Below, one piece after another: positions 30,725-40,223 of a stretch of 43,306 nucleotides of DNA. Position numbers and translations under genes: made by a program. Position 1 is the first letter of the stretch. Each line of letters starts with the position of its first letter. The stretch is from an uncultured Elusimicrobiales bacterium. GTDB taxonomy: Bacteria; Elusimicrobiota; Elusimicrobia; Elusimicrobiales; Elusimicrobiaceae. The DNA is taken from contig CALUXH010000097.1 of NCBI GenBank assembly GCA_944324695.1, forward strand, positions 1 to 43,306, read 5' to 3'. A model generated the notes under the pieces. That model saw only the letters and a list, made by a program, of their open reading frames with translations. It was not told the DNA's origin and made no database searches.

Positions 30725-31477
30725 ATGGCGCTTCTTTTTCCTAAAAAACGCAAAGCCGGACTCAAAGAACTTTCCGGCGCGAAGATGTATTTAAAACATT
30801 TGCACTGTGCATTAAAACTGCCTAAAAAAGCGGTCATTTGTCCGCTCAGTTCCCTGACGAAATATGCCTTAAGCCAGGGGAAGTTTAAACACTATAACTG
30901 TGAAGCCGATATTTATGCCGAAGAGCAAAAAGGCTTTTGCTATGTAACGGGTTTCGGCGTAGGGGCGCCTGCACTGGCTATGGCATTGGAAGTGCTTATC
31001 GGGCTGGGCGTTCGGGAATTTGTGTTTGTGGGGCTGGCGGGGTCTTTGCAGCCGGAGGTATTGGCTTCCGACATGGTGTTGTGCGACGGGGCCCTGGCCG
31101 ATGACGGAGTGTCGGCGCATTATGTGCCTCAGGAGTTTCTGCGTCCCAATCCCGGCCTGACCAAAAAGTTGGCCGGCGTGTTGAAAAAAGAAAACCTGCC
31201 CCACCATACGGGGCCGAACTGGACAACGGATGCCATGTTTCGCGAAACGGCGGAAGAAGTGGCGCATTATCAGAAGAAAAACATATTGACGGTGGAGATG
31301 GAAGCTTCTGCCTTTTTTGCCATTTGTGCGCAAAAAAAAGTGAAGGGGGCGGCGGCTTTTGTCGTCAGCGATGAATTGCACCGTTTAAAATGGGAACCGC
31401 ATTTCGGGGAAAAAGCCATTTTCCAAAATTTACATACCCTGTATCATGCGGCGGTGAAAACCCTGACCGGAAAATAG
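30725..31477 (+). CDS. Nucleoside phosphorylase (PNP/UDP family 1)
   Basis: This 250-residue protein of the purine/uridine phosphorylase superfamily (hexameric or trimeric, cytosolic) splits nucleosides with phosphate. Landmarks are TGFGVGAPALAMALEVLIGLG, in which GxGxPxA binds phosphate, FVGLAGSL, and MEASAFFAICAQK, with the ribose-binding MEA/ME motif. LVSDELHRLKW is VVSDELHRLKW here, as in uridine-phosphorylase-like proteins. The N-terminal 55 residues are rather basic and less conserved. GGTGG precedes the ATG, with a TATAGT/TATACA-type box about 40 nt upstream. Exact nucleoside unknown. Confidence 0.88.
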   Translation: MALLFPKKRKAGLKELSGAKMYLKHLHCALKLPKKAVICPLSSLTKYALSQGKFKHYNCEADIYAEEQKGFCYVTGFGVGAPALAMALEVLIGLGVREFVFVGLAGSLQPEVLASDMVLCDGALADDGVSAHYVPQEFLRPNPGLTKKLAGVLKKENLPHHTGPNWTTDAMFRETAEEVAHYQKKNILTVEMEASAFFAICAQKKVKGAAAFVVSDELHRLKWEPHFGEKAIFQNLHTLYHAAVKTLTGK

Positions 31478-31485
31478 ATCTATAC

Positions 31486-31510
31486 AAAACCCCGCCTATG
31501 CGGGGTTTTT
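31486..31510 (+). terminator. Terminator of the nucleoside phosphorylase gene
   Basis: AAAACCCCGC/GCGGGGTTTT stem with loop CTAT and T5, 8 nt after the stop codon. Confidence 0.88.
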
Positions 31511-31529
31511 ATAAGCGCAATCGAAATCC

Positions 31530-31547
31530 CCCGGGCTAAAGCCCGGG
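31530..31547 (-). terminator. Hairpin after lptG
   Basis: CCCGGGCT/AGCCCGGG is an 8-bp stem lying 7 nt after the lptG stop. Minus-strand T tail is weak (GGGATTT); the plus-strand side has AGTTTTATT, so it may act on both strands. A similar CCCGGG hairpin is seen near 1033-1051. Confidence 0.5.
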
Positions 31548-31554
31548 AGTTTTA

Positions 31555-32640
31555 TTATAATTTCAGCCATTTAAATTCAAAAAACACCACTGCGCCGAAA
31601 AACAACACCGGCCCCCACCCGGCCAGGAAAGGATTGATGTAGCCGTTTTCCCCTATAGAGGTAACCATGCTGATCAGCCACCAGAATGTAAACGCAATAA
31701 CCATGGACGCAATGATGTTTAGAATTTTACTTTTGCGACGCAGACTGATGGCAAAGGGCATGCCCAGCAAACACATGATCAGCGTAACAAACGGGGTGGC
31801 CAGCTTGGCCTGGCGTTCGGTTTCCGCCGCGTAAGAGGACAAGCCGGTATGTTTAAAGAAATTGATGCGTTTAGTCAGAGCCCGGATGCTTAAAAGTTTG
31901 TTTTCCGTCCGGTTGACGGACATATCGTCCGGGTTCATTTCCACGGGGCTGTCCGTGCGTTCAAAATGTTGGTCTTTGGTGTCCAGCTCGTCTACAAACG
32001 TGCGGTAGGTGCCCTGTTCAAATACCCAGCTGCGGCTGGCCTCGTCCCAAACCATGCGTTTGGCTACATATTGTGAGGCGATGTTCCACAGACTGTCATA
32101 TGTATCCAACGAAACGTTTTCCATAACCCCGGTGCCCAGGTCCACCAGCTTGGCATAAAGCATTTGGTTGTCGGCAATTTTCATGACCACGTCTTTTTCC
32201 GCGTTAAGGTTAAAGCTTTCGTCGGGGCTGATTTTAGTGTAATACCAACTTTCCGATTTAATGTTAAGCGGAGGGACGATAAATTCCTGTACGGCCATGG
32301 TCAGCAGCGTAACCAGGATAATACACATAATAACGGGTTTAAACAGCTGTTTTGGGGAAAAGCCGCTGGCCACGCAGGCCGTCCATTCCCCCGAAGACAC
32401 CATTTCCGATATGACCGATATGGCGCCCAGCAGACAGGCCACCGGCATAATCGTAGTCAGCCAGCTGGGGAATGTGAGCAGAGAGTAGGTTAGCACTGCG
32501 CCCAGGGTGGAATAGCCGTTGCTGAGGGTTTTGAGTTTCTCAAACGTATCGCCCAACACCACCAGCGCGGCAAACACACCCATGGCGAAAAAGAACGGGC
32601 CCCAAAACTTTTTGGCAATATAACGGAACATGCGGCTCAT
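31555..32640 (-). CDS. lptG: LPS export ABC transporter permease LptG
   Basis: This 361-residue inner-membrane permease of the YjgP/YjgQ family works with LptF and LptB to extract LPS and push it along the Lpt bridge. It has three N-terminal membrane helices, a periplasmic beta-jellyroll domain (about residues 125-260), then three C-terminal helices. The segment ending GASGFSPKQLFKPV-type (here VASGFSPKQLFKPV) is the coupling helix that contacts the ATPase. The start is ATG 32640, overlapping the lptF stop as TGATG; a much longer upstream open frame is inside lptF and was not used. Assignment as LptG rather than LptF rests on gene order and weak sequence cues. Confidence 0.88.
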   Translation of the reverse strand: MSRMFRYIAKKFWGPFFFAMGVFAALVVLGDTFEKLKTLSNGYSTLGAVLTYSLLTFPSWLTTIMPVACLLGAISVISEMVSSGEWTACVASGFSPKQLFKPVIMCIILVTLLTMAVQEFIVPPLNIKSESWYYTKISPDESFNLNAEKDVVMKIADNQMLYAKLVDLGTGVMENVSLDTYDSLWNIASQYVAKRMVWDEASRSWVFEQGTYRTFVDELDTKDQHFERTDSPVEMNPDDMSVNRTENKLLSIRALTKRINFFKHTGLSSYAAETERQAKLATPFVTLIMCLLGMPFAISLRRKSKILNIIASMVIAFTFWWLISMVTSIGENGYINPFLAGWGPVLFFGAVVFFEFKWLKL

Positions 32641-33743
32641 CAGATATTTAACCTCTTTTTCCACAAGTACCAAGCGGCGCCCGCTCCCGTCAGAATGGGC
32701 AGCCAGGGGGCGGGATAAGACAGCCAAGCGTATTTTTTGCCTACGCTTAATCCCAGCGTCATTAACAGATAAAATGTAAAAATAATAATCAGGCTGAACA
32801 GCATCCCCCAACCTTTATTGCTGCGCTTGCCCAGCGAAAACCCCAGCGGGCAGCTGACAAAAAGCAATATCAAAGGGGCAAAAGCCATCACGTTGCGCAC
32901 GCTGACTTCCGTGCGGTATTCGGCCTTTTGTTCCGGAGACATGCCTCCGGCGCGCAGCAGCCGGAAAATTTTGGTTGTGGTGTATTCTCCTACGCGCAGG
33001 CTGCGGTGATGGTCGCGCGTGAGGGAAATACTCATGGTGTATGTGTCAAAATTGGCCGCTACAATGGCGGAGGGATCTTTGACGTCAATACGCTGCATTT
33101 GCCCGTCTTTAAGCTGCAGGCCGATGGCCTTGTCTGTCAAAATTACTTTGCCGGAAGTGGCGTTGACTTTGGTGCTTAAAGCGCCGTCGTCTTTTTTGCG
33201 GATGAGATGAATCATTTGCGCGACGTCCGTGTCTTCGTCCAGTTCTTCCAAATACAAGTCCCATTCTCCCAAATTTAAAAACGTTTTGGGTTCCAGGGTA
33301 ACTTTGGTGATTTTCTGTCTGGCTTCTTCGCGCCGGTCCAGCAGGCGTTTGTAGCTGCGCGGCGTAACCCAGTTGGCCAGGAAAAACAACAGTACGGTTA
33401 AAGCCACGGCGCAAAACGCCAGCGGCCGCACGATTTCTTTAAAGGAAAAACCTGCCGCGCGCAAGGCAATCAGTTCGCCGTGTTCACTCATGTTCGTCAA
33501 AGTCAATAAAACGGAAATTTGAAAAGCCATGGGGGCGGCCATGGTGAACACATCCGGCATTACGTTAAGCAGGGAGGAGGCAATCCAAGCCCAGCTGGTG
33601 CCGTATGTCATGGCCATGTTCATGATTCGGATAAACTGATTCATGAAAATCACGAACATCAAAATGCCCACCACGCCGCAGAAAAAGGTCAGCAGACTTT
33701 TGGCAATATAACGGGTAAAAATAGACGGCCGCGAGATTTTCAT
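32640..33743 (-). CDS. lptF: LPS export ABC transporter permease LptF
   Basis: This 367-residue partner of LptG has the same plan of three helices, periplasmic domain and three helices. RAAGFSFKEIVRPL is the cytoplasmic coupling helix. The periplasmic part contains LNLGEWDLYLEE, like other LptF proteins. On the minus strand TAGAAT lies 10 nt before the ATG and no ribosome-binding site is visible, so the leader is at most a few bases. It is first in a two-gene operon; lptB, lptC, lptA and lptD are elsewhere. Together with waaA and the GT9 gene it shows that the cell makes LPS. Confidence 0.9.
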   Translation of the reverse strand: MKISRPSIFTRYIAKSLLTFFCGVVGILMFVIFMNQFIRIMNMAMTYGTSWAWIASSLLNVMPDVFTMAAPMAFQISVLLTLTNMSEHGELIALRAAGFSFKEIVRPLAFCAVALTVLLFFLANWVTPRSYKRLLDRREEARQKITKVTLEPKTFLNLGEWDLYLEELDEDTDVAQMIHLIRKKDDGALSTKVNATSGKVILTDKAIGLQLKDGQMQRIDVKDPSAIVAANFDTYTMSISLTRDHHRSLRVGEYTTTKIFRLLRAGGMSPEQKAEYRTEVSVRNVMAFAPLILLFVSCPLGFSLGKRSNKGWGMLFSLIIIFTFYLLMTLGLSVGKKYAWLSYPAPWLPILTGAGAAWYLWKKRLNI

Positions 33744-33953
33744 AATTATTTCTATTCTAACAAATTACATGCGCGTTCGTGATACTTTGCGCTTACTGCA
33801 AATTGTAAGTCCGTACGTGCGGCTTTACCGCATCCGTCGGAGACAACCCTTTCCCCCGCGGCCCTGCGGCCGGGCTGCCGTCCCGACGGTATATTTTGAC
33901 GTGGAAAACAGGCAAATATTATACAATGAAAAAATGAGGTTTTGTGGCGTCTT

Positions 33954-36900
33954 ATGAAAACCGCACGGGTGGTTTTATGCCTTTTTCTCATCCCCCAGTT
34001 GCTTTTCGGTCCGTATCTGCAGGCCGAAACGCTGCCGTATCAGCTGGTGGACAGGGACAAGTATGACTTGTTTGAGGAAGACCGCAAAGCCGCCGAAGAA
34101 AAAGAACTCATCATTGAAGATGCCCCGGATGACGCCCAGCTGCTTAAATATACCAATGAATTTTGGCGCCAGGCTGTTACTGCCGTAGAGGGGGATTACA
34201 GCCTGGATAAAGAGCCGGAGCCCATACCGGACCTGACGCTGCTGAACCCCACCCTTTCTCTTCCGCTTTACGGCACCAACGTGGCCCTGACGGGGCGGTA
34301 TGTTATCGGTTTTCAGCTGGATGCCCGTCGTTATACACAGGATGACAACAACGATATTGAAGAGCGCAATGTCCAAAATTTTGAAATGCGGCAGGAAATG
34401 CAGTTAAAAATGCAGGGGAAAATACTGGACCGCATTTTTGTGGATATTGACTATGATGACCAAAGCGAAGACGAGCAAACCATTTCCGTCGCGTACCGGG
34501 GAAAGCCGGGGGAATTTGTGCAGAAAGCGGAATTTGGGGATATCCAGCTGTCTTTGCCCCAGACGGAATTTATTGCTTATGAAAAACAGCTTTTCGGCGC
34601 ACAAGTGCATTTGCAACATAAAGATTTGAACGTGAATATTATTGGCAGCCAAACCAAAGGTACCAATAAACAGAAACAATTTGTGGGCAGCAGCGTATTT
34701 GAAATTGTTTCCATTAAAGACACCGATTACATCCGCCGCCGGTATTATGATTTGACTTTCGGTTCTAACACGCCGGTCGGGCCGAACAGCGTTTGGACCG
34801 GCACCATGGGCAACGTGGCTTCCGGTTCGGAAGAAGTATACGTGGACACCAATACCGTCAGCGGCGATTATGTGCCCGTTTCTCTGTCTGTGCGGGATTA
34901 CGGCACGGGGGACGTGGTGTATTCCGGCACCTTCAAGCTGCTGCAGCGCGGCGTGGACTATACCATAGATTATAGCCGCGGTATTATTGAATTTACCAGC
35001 GCGCAGACAGCAGCCAGTATCATTGCGGTAAACTACCAGAATAATGCCGGCACCTGGCTTAGTCCCAACCAGCTGCAGCCGTATGTGATTAAAACGTCCA
35101 ACGAAAAATACATTTATTCTTCTGCGGAGCTGGGTTATCAGATGGAAATGAAGACGTTTTATAATATCGGCGCCCAGCAGATTACGCGTGACAACGGAAA
35201 GGGGAATTTCCTGCTCAACTTGTTGGACGCCAACGGGCAATCGGTCGGCTCCAGTGCCAGTCCCCGCCAGGTTTATCCAGCTACTATCGACGTGGATTTT
35301 GACAAAGGTATTTTTGAACTGCAAAGCCGCATGACCGATGACCTCGGCCTCTATAACGCCACGCCGACATCTTCCAAAAACCGTACCTTTCAGGTGGAAT
35401 ACACTTCCACCGTGAAAACATATTTTGTGGAGGCCGGCATTGTCGTGGAATCAGAAACCGTCAAATTAAACGGCGTGCCCCTTCAGCGCAACAATGACTA
35501 TTATATTGACTATACTTCCGGATATTTGGCTATTTACAACGGGGAGCGTATTACCGAAGATTCCGTAATAGATATCACCTACGACACGTCTGATGGTTCC
35601 AGCTCGGACAATTCGCTGATTGGCGGGCGTTTGGATTATAAATTGTTTGACAAAATTAAGTTGGGCGCTACGGTTTTAAAGGAGGGGTGGGATGCGTCGG
35701 ACACCGTGCCGCAGGTGGGTGACTATTCGCAGGATTTGCTTGTGTACGGGGCCGACATCAGCGCCAAAGATATCAAAGTGACGGACGGACTCTCGGTGGA
35801 CGTCGCCGCCGAAGTGGCCCAGAGCGAAAAAAATGAAAACCCGTTCGGCTATGCCATGGTGGACAGTATGAACGAAGTCAACATACAGACTTCCGGCAGC
35901 AATGTTTTTTATGATTGGACCATTGCTTCCAACCCCAACGGGAAGCCGGCGTTTCTGGATTCCGTTTCCTGGGATACGCAAAATTTGCCCGCCTTGCAGA
36001 TTAATCCTCATTCCGTAAGTGCGTATAATGAAGAACAACAAGTCCTGGTAATTAATTATGATTTTAGCCGTGCCGTGGCCCAAGGCTATGCCGACCAGGG
36101 ACATGATGAAATATCCATCGTATATCCTTTAAGCACCAGCGGGGTGGATTTGTCTTCCAAAACTTCTTTTGAAATGACTATGTTGGGGGAAGGACGCAAT
36201 ACGGCCGCCCCCCAAATTAACGTTACGTTTGGTAATATCAGCGAATATTCCGACTCTCCCAACCCCTCCGCCGTACCGGACGGACTGGTGCCTGGAGGGC
36301 AGGGTATGTATACCAGTTGCAGTCCCGATACGGCCGTACCTAAAACGGAAGACGTGAATTGCTTAAGCACTTTGGCCCCCAATGAAGACCAGGGATGGTG
36401 GTTTGCCAACCCGGACGGGACGCTGCAGCGTTTTGATCCGTTTGTCAATAATGCATACAATCCGCAGCGCCAGCCTAACGGACGCATTGACACCCAGGAT
36501 TTAAACAATAACGGCCGTTATGACAGCGAAGAACCCACCGTGGGTGGAAACTTCGGTTATATGCCGTCCGACAGCGTGCTGGCCTCCCGCAACCACAGCA
36601 TCCGGGAGTTGGATAACAACAGCCTTTCTTATGACGGCTGGCGCACGTTTACCACGCCGTTGGATATTGCCGATGCGGATAAGGAAAACTGGACGGCCGT
36701 GCGTCACTTGCGTATTACGTTGAAGCTGACGGATGAAATGCGCGCCGCCGGTCGTTTAAGCGGGACCGTAAAAATTGCCAATGTGTCCCTGTCCGGCACG
36801 GCCTGGAACCCGCAGGAAGGAGTAGAGCCGGAACAATTTTCCGTTTCCGGCATTAACAATGTGGATAATGCCGATTATGTGCCTATCTTTGCTTCCAATA

Positions 36901-39383
36901 ACGGGGACGGACAGCAGGTGTTCCGTTATTTGTACGGTTCGGTGTCCGATTACATGGAGCAGTACAACACGGTCAACGTAATGGATCAGGCTTTGAATTT
37001 GACCTTCAATACGCTCAACGTTAATGATGACAGCCTGTATGCCAACCGCAACTTTAACAGCATGGATTTTACGCAGCACAAAGAATTCCGCTTCCTGCTT
37101 TACAGCAACCCGTCCAATGCCGGCAGTGAATTTTTTATGAAAGTCGGTACAGATGAAAATTATGACAAAGTAACCGTTCCGCTGGATTTCGGCACTTCCC
37201 AGTGGCGGCTGATCTCCCTGCGTATGGTGGACGGAGACGGGGACGGCGTGCCAGACTCTTTTGAAAACGCCTCTAATGAAGATTACGGCGTACGTGTGTC
37301 TCATGTGCGCACCTCCGCCGGCATTATGAACTTTCAGCAGGTCAGTATGATTATGGCCGGCGTGGAAAAAGAAACGGACGCCAGCGGCGCCTATGTAGGC
37401 ACGGGCAGCAGCGGAGAAGTGTGGCTCAATGTCATCCATTTGGCGGAATCGGTCACTACCACAGGTACGGCGTATATGGGGGAAACGGTCGTGCGCTTGG
37501 ACGGCTGGGGCAGCGCGGGCGCCAAATACAAACACCAGGACGGTACGTTTGAAACGCCGTTGACCGTGGCCACCAACCAGGAAGTAACGGAAGAGGAATA
37601 CTTCCTGAAAGTGGATAAGATCAAGGAATTCCCCATGGAGGCCACCTTAAACCGCAGTACCACCGTTACCCCGTATGTTACGGATTCCGACAGTTATAAT
37701 ACGGTCAGTTCCCTGGATAAAGGTAGCGTGGAGCGGCAGCGGGCCAGTGTGAAAGGAGATTTTATTAAAGGGAATTTGCCCAAAGTCAGTCTGCAGTATA
37801 CGTTGGATCAGGTGGAATATGATTTAATGCAGCGCAAAGACAAGGCGCAAACCTATGCGCTGACCGTTTCCCATGCGTCCCAGGGGGCTGTGAAAAGCCT
37901 CAACGCCGGCTATTCCTATACCAATACCACCATCGATTATGCCAAGCAAAAACATTTGGAGTCGGACTCTTATTACAATACGGATGAAGATACGCAGCGC
38001 ATGAACGTTAAAATCAGTTATGAGCCTGCGAAGAATTTTAATATTACCCCCAGTTATTCATTGACGCAAAGTACGGAAGAGCGTTTGCAATATACGTCGC
38101 AAAACGCGGCAACGGACCGGCGCTATCCCAAAGGCATGAACCAGAGCGCGGGCTTTAACAGCACCTGGCGTATCGCCAAATGGCTGGCCCCTTCCGTCAG
38201 TTACAATATATCCACCACCGAAAGCAATAATTTAACGGCCCGCACGCTCAACGCCGGCACGGCGTCCGAACGGTCTTTTGAACCGGGCGAGTTGAAAAGT
38301 TTAAACCGCAGTTCCGACGGAGGGGTGTCCCTTACGCTCAACGGCAATGAAATCCTGCCCAAAAGCAAATTGTTTAAAAGCTTAGTGATTTCTTCCAGTT
38401 ACCGGCTGCAGGACGCCGATTCTTGGAGCTATGTGGATGAAGGATTTGATTCCAAGAAAGAACTGTGGATACGTTCTTCCCTTTCCGGCACCGGCGATTA
38501 TTCCAGCCGCCAAAGCTTGGTGTTGCGCGATACGATTACTTCTTCTCAGCGGTGGACGCCTTTTTCGGAATATGAGCTGAACGGGGCTCTGTCCCCCTTA
38601 AAAACCCTTTCTATTTTAAACAACTTTACCCAAAGCGTGCAGCAAAACAACCAGACCGGTACGGAATATGAAACAAAAAGTTTGACGCTGCCGGATTTGG
38701 TGGTGTCCGTTTCGGATTTGGAAAAGACCTTTTACGGCGGCAGATGGATCAGCTCGGTAAACGTAAAAGTGCGTTACAGCGAAATAGAAAACCTGACGTT
38801 AAACAGCAGCGAAGCGCTCACGACGCAGTACGGGGGGGATTTGCGCTTTTTGCTGTTTAATAAGTTTGACACGGTGCTGACGTATAATAAAAATACGTCC
38901 CGTGAGGATGATTTGCGGGCCGATAAAAGTCTGTCGGATTCTTTTGAAGAAAATTTTTCCGCACAAACGTCGTTTTATTTGGGCAACTGGCGTTTTACGC
39001 CGAAAGTGGAATACAACAATTATGAAAACCGTTTGGTAAACAGGCAGCTCAGCGAAAGCAGCAAGGAAGTAATCCCCAGCCTGACCGCCCGTTTGGATTT
39101 TAATTTGCCGCGCGGTATCAAGCTGCCCTTTTTCAACCGGACGTATAACACCACCAATCGTGTCATTTGGGATACGACGGTGGCCTATACCCAGCGGGAA
39201 TCCCCCGTGGAAGTAAATGATAATTACGACTTGCTGGATATCACTTCTTCATTAGATTACGAGCTGTCGCAGAACCTGCGTTTGAATTTGTCGGGTTCCG
39301 TGCAGTGGTTGACGCATGCCTATGTGGAAACGGAAGATTATATCGCCTACAGTTTGGGGGCCAATCTTACTATCCAGTTTTAA
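33954..39383 (+). CDS. Giant outer-membrane protein related to SprA/Sov (T9SS translocon-like)
   Basis: This 1809-residue protein has a signal peptide (about residues 1-25). The first 300 residues show the pattern of SprA's repeated domain: NFEMRQEMQLKMQGKI, then LDRIFVDIDYD, followed by KAEFGDIQLSLPQTEF. Near residue 840 is a Ca-binding-like stretch NGRIDTQDLNNNGRYDSEE, comparable to the acidic DINxN repeats in SprA. The C-terminal 600 residues are rich in beta strands and end in LGANLTIQF, the barrel signal. SprA of Bacteroidota, the type 9 secretion translocon, is about 2,400 residues, so this is shorter. No other T9SS gene is in the window, so function as a secretion channel is a hypothesis. 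ATG 33954 is preferred over an in-frame TTG at 33942. Confidence 0.65.
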   Translation: MKTARVVLCLFLIPQLLFGPYLQAETLPYQLVDRDKYDLFEEDRKAAEEKELIIEDAPDDAQLLKYTNEFWRQAVTAVEGDYSLDKEPEPIPDLTLLNPTLSLPLYGTNVALTGRYVIGFQLDARRYTQDDNNDIEERNVQNFEMRQEMQLKMQGKILDRIFVDIDYDDQSEDEQTISVAYRGKPGEFVQKAEFGDIQLSLPQTEFIAYEKQLFGAQVHLQHKDLNVNIIGSQTKGTNKQKQFVGSSVFEIVSIKDTDYIRRRYYDLTFGSNTPVGPNSVWTGTMGNVASGSEEVYVDTNTVSGDYVPVSLSVRDYGTGDVVYSGTFKLLQRGVDYTIDYSRGIIEFTSAQTAASIIAVNYQNNAGTWLSPNQLQPYVIKTSNEKYIYSSAELGYQMEMKTFYNIGAQQITRDNGKGNFLLNLLDANGQSVGSSASPRQVYPATIDVDFDKGIFELQSRMTDDLGLYNATPTSSKNRTFQVEYTSTVKTYFVEAGIVVESETVKLNGVPLQRNNDYYIDYTSGYLAIYNGERITEDSVIDITYDTSDGSSSDNSLIGGRLDYKLFDKIKLGATVLKEGWDASDTVPQVGDYSQDLLVYGADISAKDIKVTDGLSVDVAAEVAQSEKNENPFGYAMVDSMNEVNIQTSGSNVFYDWTIASNPNGKPAFLDSVSWDTQNLPALQINPHSVSAYNEEQQVLVINYDFSRAVAQGYADQGHDEISIVYPLSTSGVDLSSKTSFEMTMLGEGRNTAAPQINVTFGNISEYSDSPNPSAVPDGLVPGGQGMYTSCSPDTAVPKTEDVNCLSTLAPNEDQGWWFANPDGTLQRFDPFVNNAYNPQRQPNGRIDTQDLNNNGRYDSEEPTVGGNFGYMPSDSVLASRNHSIRELDNNSLSYDGWRTFTTPLDIADADKENWTAVRHLRITLKLTDEMRAAGRLSGTVKIANVSLSGTAWNPQEGVEPEQFSVSGINNVDNADYVPIFASNNGDGQQVFRYLYGSVSDYMEQYNTVNVMDQALNLTFNTLNVNDDSLYANRNFNSMDFTQHKEFRFLLYSNPSNAGSEFFMKVGTDENYDKVTVPLDFGTSQWRLISLRMVDGDGDGVPDSFENASNEDYGVRVSHVRTSAGIMNFQQVSMIMAGVEKETDASGAYVGTGSSGEVWLNVIHLAESVTTTGTAYMGETVVRLDGWGSAGAKYKHQDGTFETPLTVATNQEVTEEEYFLKVDKIKEFPMEATLNRSTTVTPYVTDSDSYNTVSSLDKGSVERQRASVKGDFIKGNLPKVSLQYTLDQVEYDLMQRKDKAQTYALTVSHASQGAVKSLNAGYSYTNTTIDYAKQKHLESDSYYNTDEDTQRMNVKISYEPAKNFNITPSYSLTQSTEERLQYTSQNAATDRRYPKGMNQSAGFNSTWRIAKWLAPSVSYNISTTESNNLTARTLNAGTASERSFEPGELKSLNRSSDGGVSLTLNGNEILPKSKLFKSLVISSSYRLQDADSWSYVDEGFDSKKELWIRSSLSGTGDYSSRQSLVLRDTITSSQRWTPFSEYELNGALSPLKTLSILNNFTQSVQQNNQTGTEYETKSLTLPDLVVSVSDLEKTFYGGRWISSVNVKVRYSEIENLTLNSSEALTTQYGGDLRFLLFNKFDTVLTYNKNTSREDDLRADKSLSDSFEENFSAQTSFYLGNWRFTPKVEYNNYENRLVNRQLSESSKEVIPSLTARLDFNLPRGIKLPFFNRTYNTTNRVIWDTTVAYTQRESPVEVNDNYDLLDITSSLDYELSQNLRLNLSGSVQWLTHAYVETEDYIAYSLGANLTIQF

Positions 39384-40101
39384 ATATGTCTGGCGCGGCC
39401 TACTGCATGTATTGCTTCCGCGCACATGTTATGCCTGCCGCCGGGATGTTCCGTTTGGATGGGAAGCCCCGTTGTGCGCGGCGTGCCGGGAGCGGGTGCA
39501 AACGCCGGGACCTTTGTACTGCCTCCGCTGCGGCAAGCCGCTTCCGGACGGCGGGGCGCATTGTTATCAGTGCCGCGGCAGCAAGGCCGGGAAGTTCTCC
39601 TGCAAAATTATCCGCTCCGCCGTATTGTTCAATCCTCCGATGCGCGCGCTGGTGCATGCGTTTAAATATGCAGACCGGATGCAGCTGGCCGTTTATTTGG
39701 CGCAGTATATGGCGTGGCAGTGGGATAAATATCCGGACTTGCATGGCGCGCAGTTGTTGTTGCCTGTGCCGCTGCATGCCAAAAAGTTAAAACGTCGCGG
39801 CTATAACCAGTCCGCTCTGCTGGCGCGTGCCTTGGGCGGAATATTACATTTGCCGGAAGCGGAGGATGTGCTGGTGCGCGTGCGCAATACGCCCAGTCAG
39901 ACAGGGTTCGGCCGGGAAGGACGCTTGCAAAATATGCGAGGGGCGTTTGCCTGTGTGCGTCCCGAGGCCGTGAAAGGGAAAACCGTTTTGCTCATAGACG
40001 ATGTGGCCACCACCAGCGCAACGCTGGAGGGCTGTGCCGAAGCGCTGAAGGCGGCGGGGGCAAAGAAGGTGATGGCCTATACGCTGGCGCGGGAAGTATA
40101 G
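39316..40101 (+). CDS. comF: ComF family phosphoribosyltransferase-like protein
   Basis: This protein of up to 261 residues has a zinc-ribbon start, with CYACRRDV, LCAACRE, YCLRCGKPL and HCYQCRG giving four CxxC pairs, then a PRTase fold with VLLIDDVATTSATLEGC as the PRPP loop. ComF proteins are needed for DNA uptake in competent bacteria and probably act in the cytosol on single-stranded DNA processing. The start is uncertain: ATG 39316 and 39322 both lie inside the SprA-like gene, which ends at 39383, and no ribosome-binding site is obvious at either. A TTG at 39412, just before the first CxxC, is another option. The family is usually 200-250 residues. Confidence 0.86.
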   Translation: MPMWKRKIISPTVWGPILLSSFKYVWRGLLHVLLPRTCYACRRDVPFGWEAPLCAACRERVQTPGPLYCLRCGKPLPDGGAHCYQCRGSKAGKFSCKIIRSAVLFNPPMRALVHAFKYADRMQLAVYLAQYMAWQWDKYPDLHGAQLLLPVPLHAKKLKRRGYNQSALLARALGGILHLPEAEDVLVRVRNTPSQTGFGREGRLQNMRGAFACVRPEAVKGKTVLLIDDVATTSATLEGCAEALKAAGAKKVMAYTLAREV

Positions 40102-40210
40102 CGGGAAAGCGTTTTTGCATCGGAAAGAAGCCGGAGGCGGTTGCTCCGCCCGCTCTGGGATTTCGGCGCCAGGCGGTATTTCCTGTGCGCGTAACGGCAG
40201 GCAAAATTAT

Positions 40211-40216
40211 TATAAT
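40211..40216 (+). promoter_or_regulatory. -10 box TATAAT, 7 nt before the waaA ATG
   Basis: TATAAT ends at 40216 and ATG begins at 40224, with no ribosome-binding site. An in-frame ATG at 40215 overlaps the box itself and would not be in the transcript. Confidence 0.58.
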
Positions 40217-40223
40217 GACATAT

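Noticed and set aside
33954-39383. Complete type 9 secretion locus
   Set aside because: Only a SprA-like gene is present; no PorK/L/M/N/T homologue or sorting-signal protein was seen in the window.
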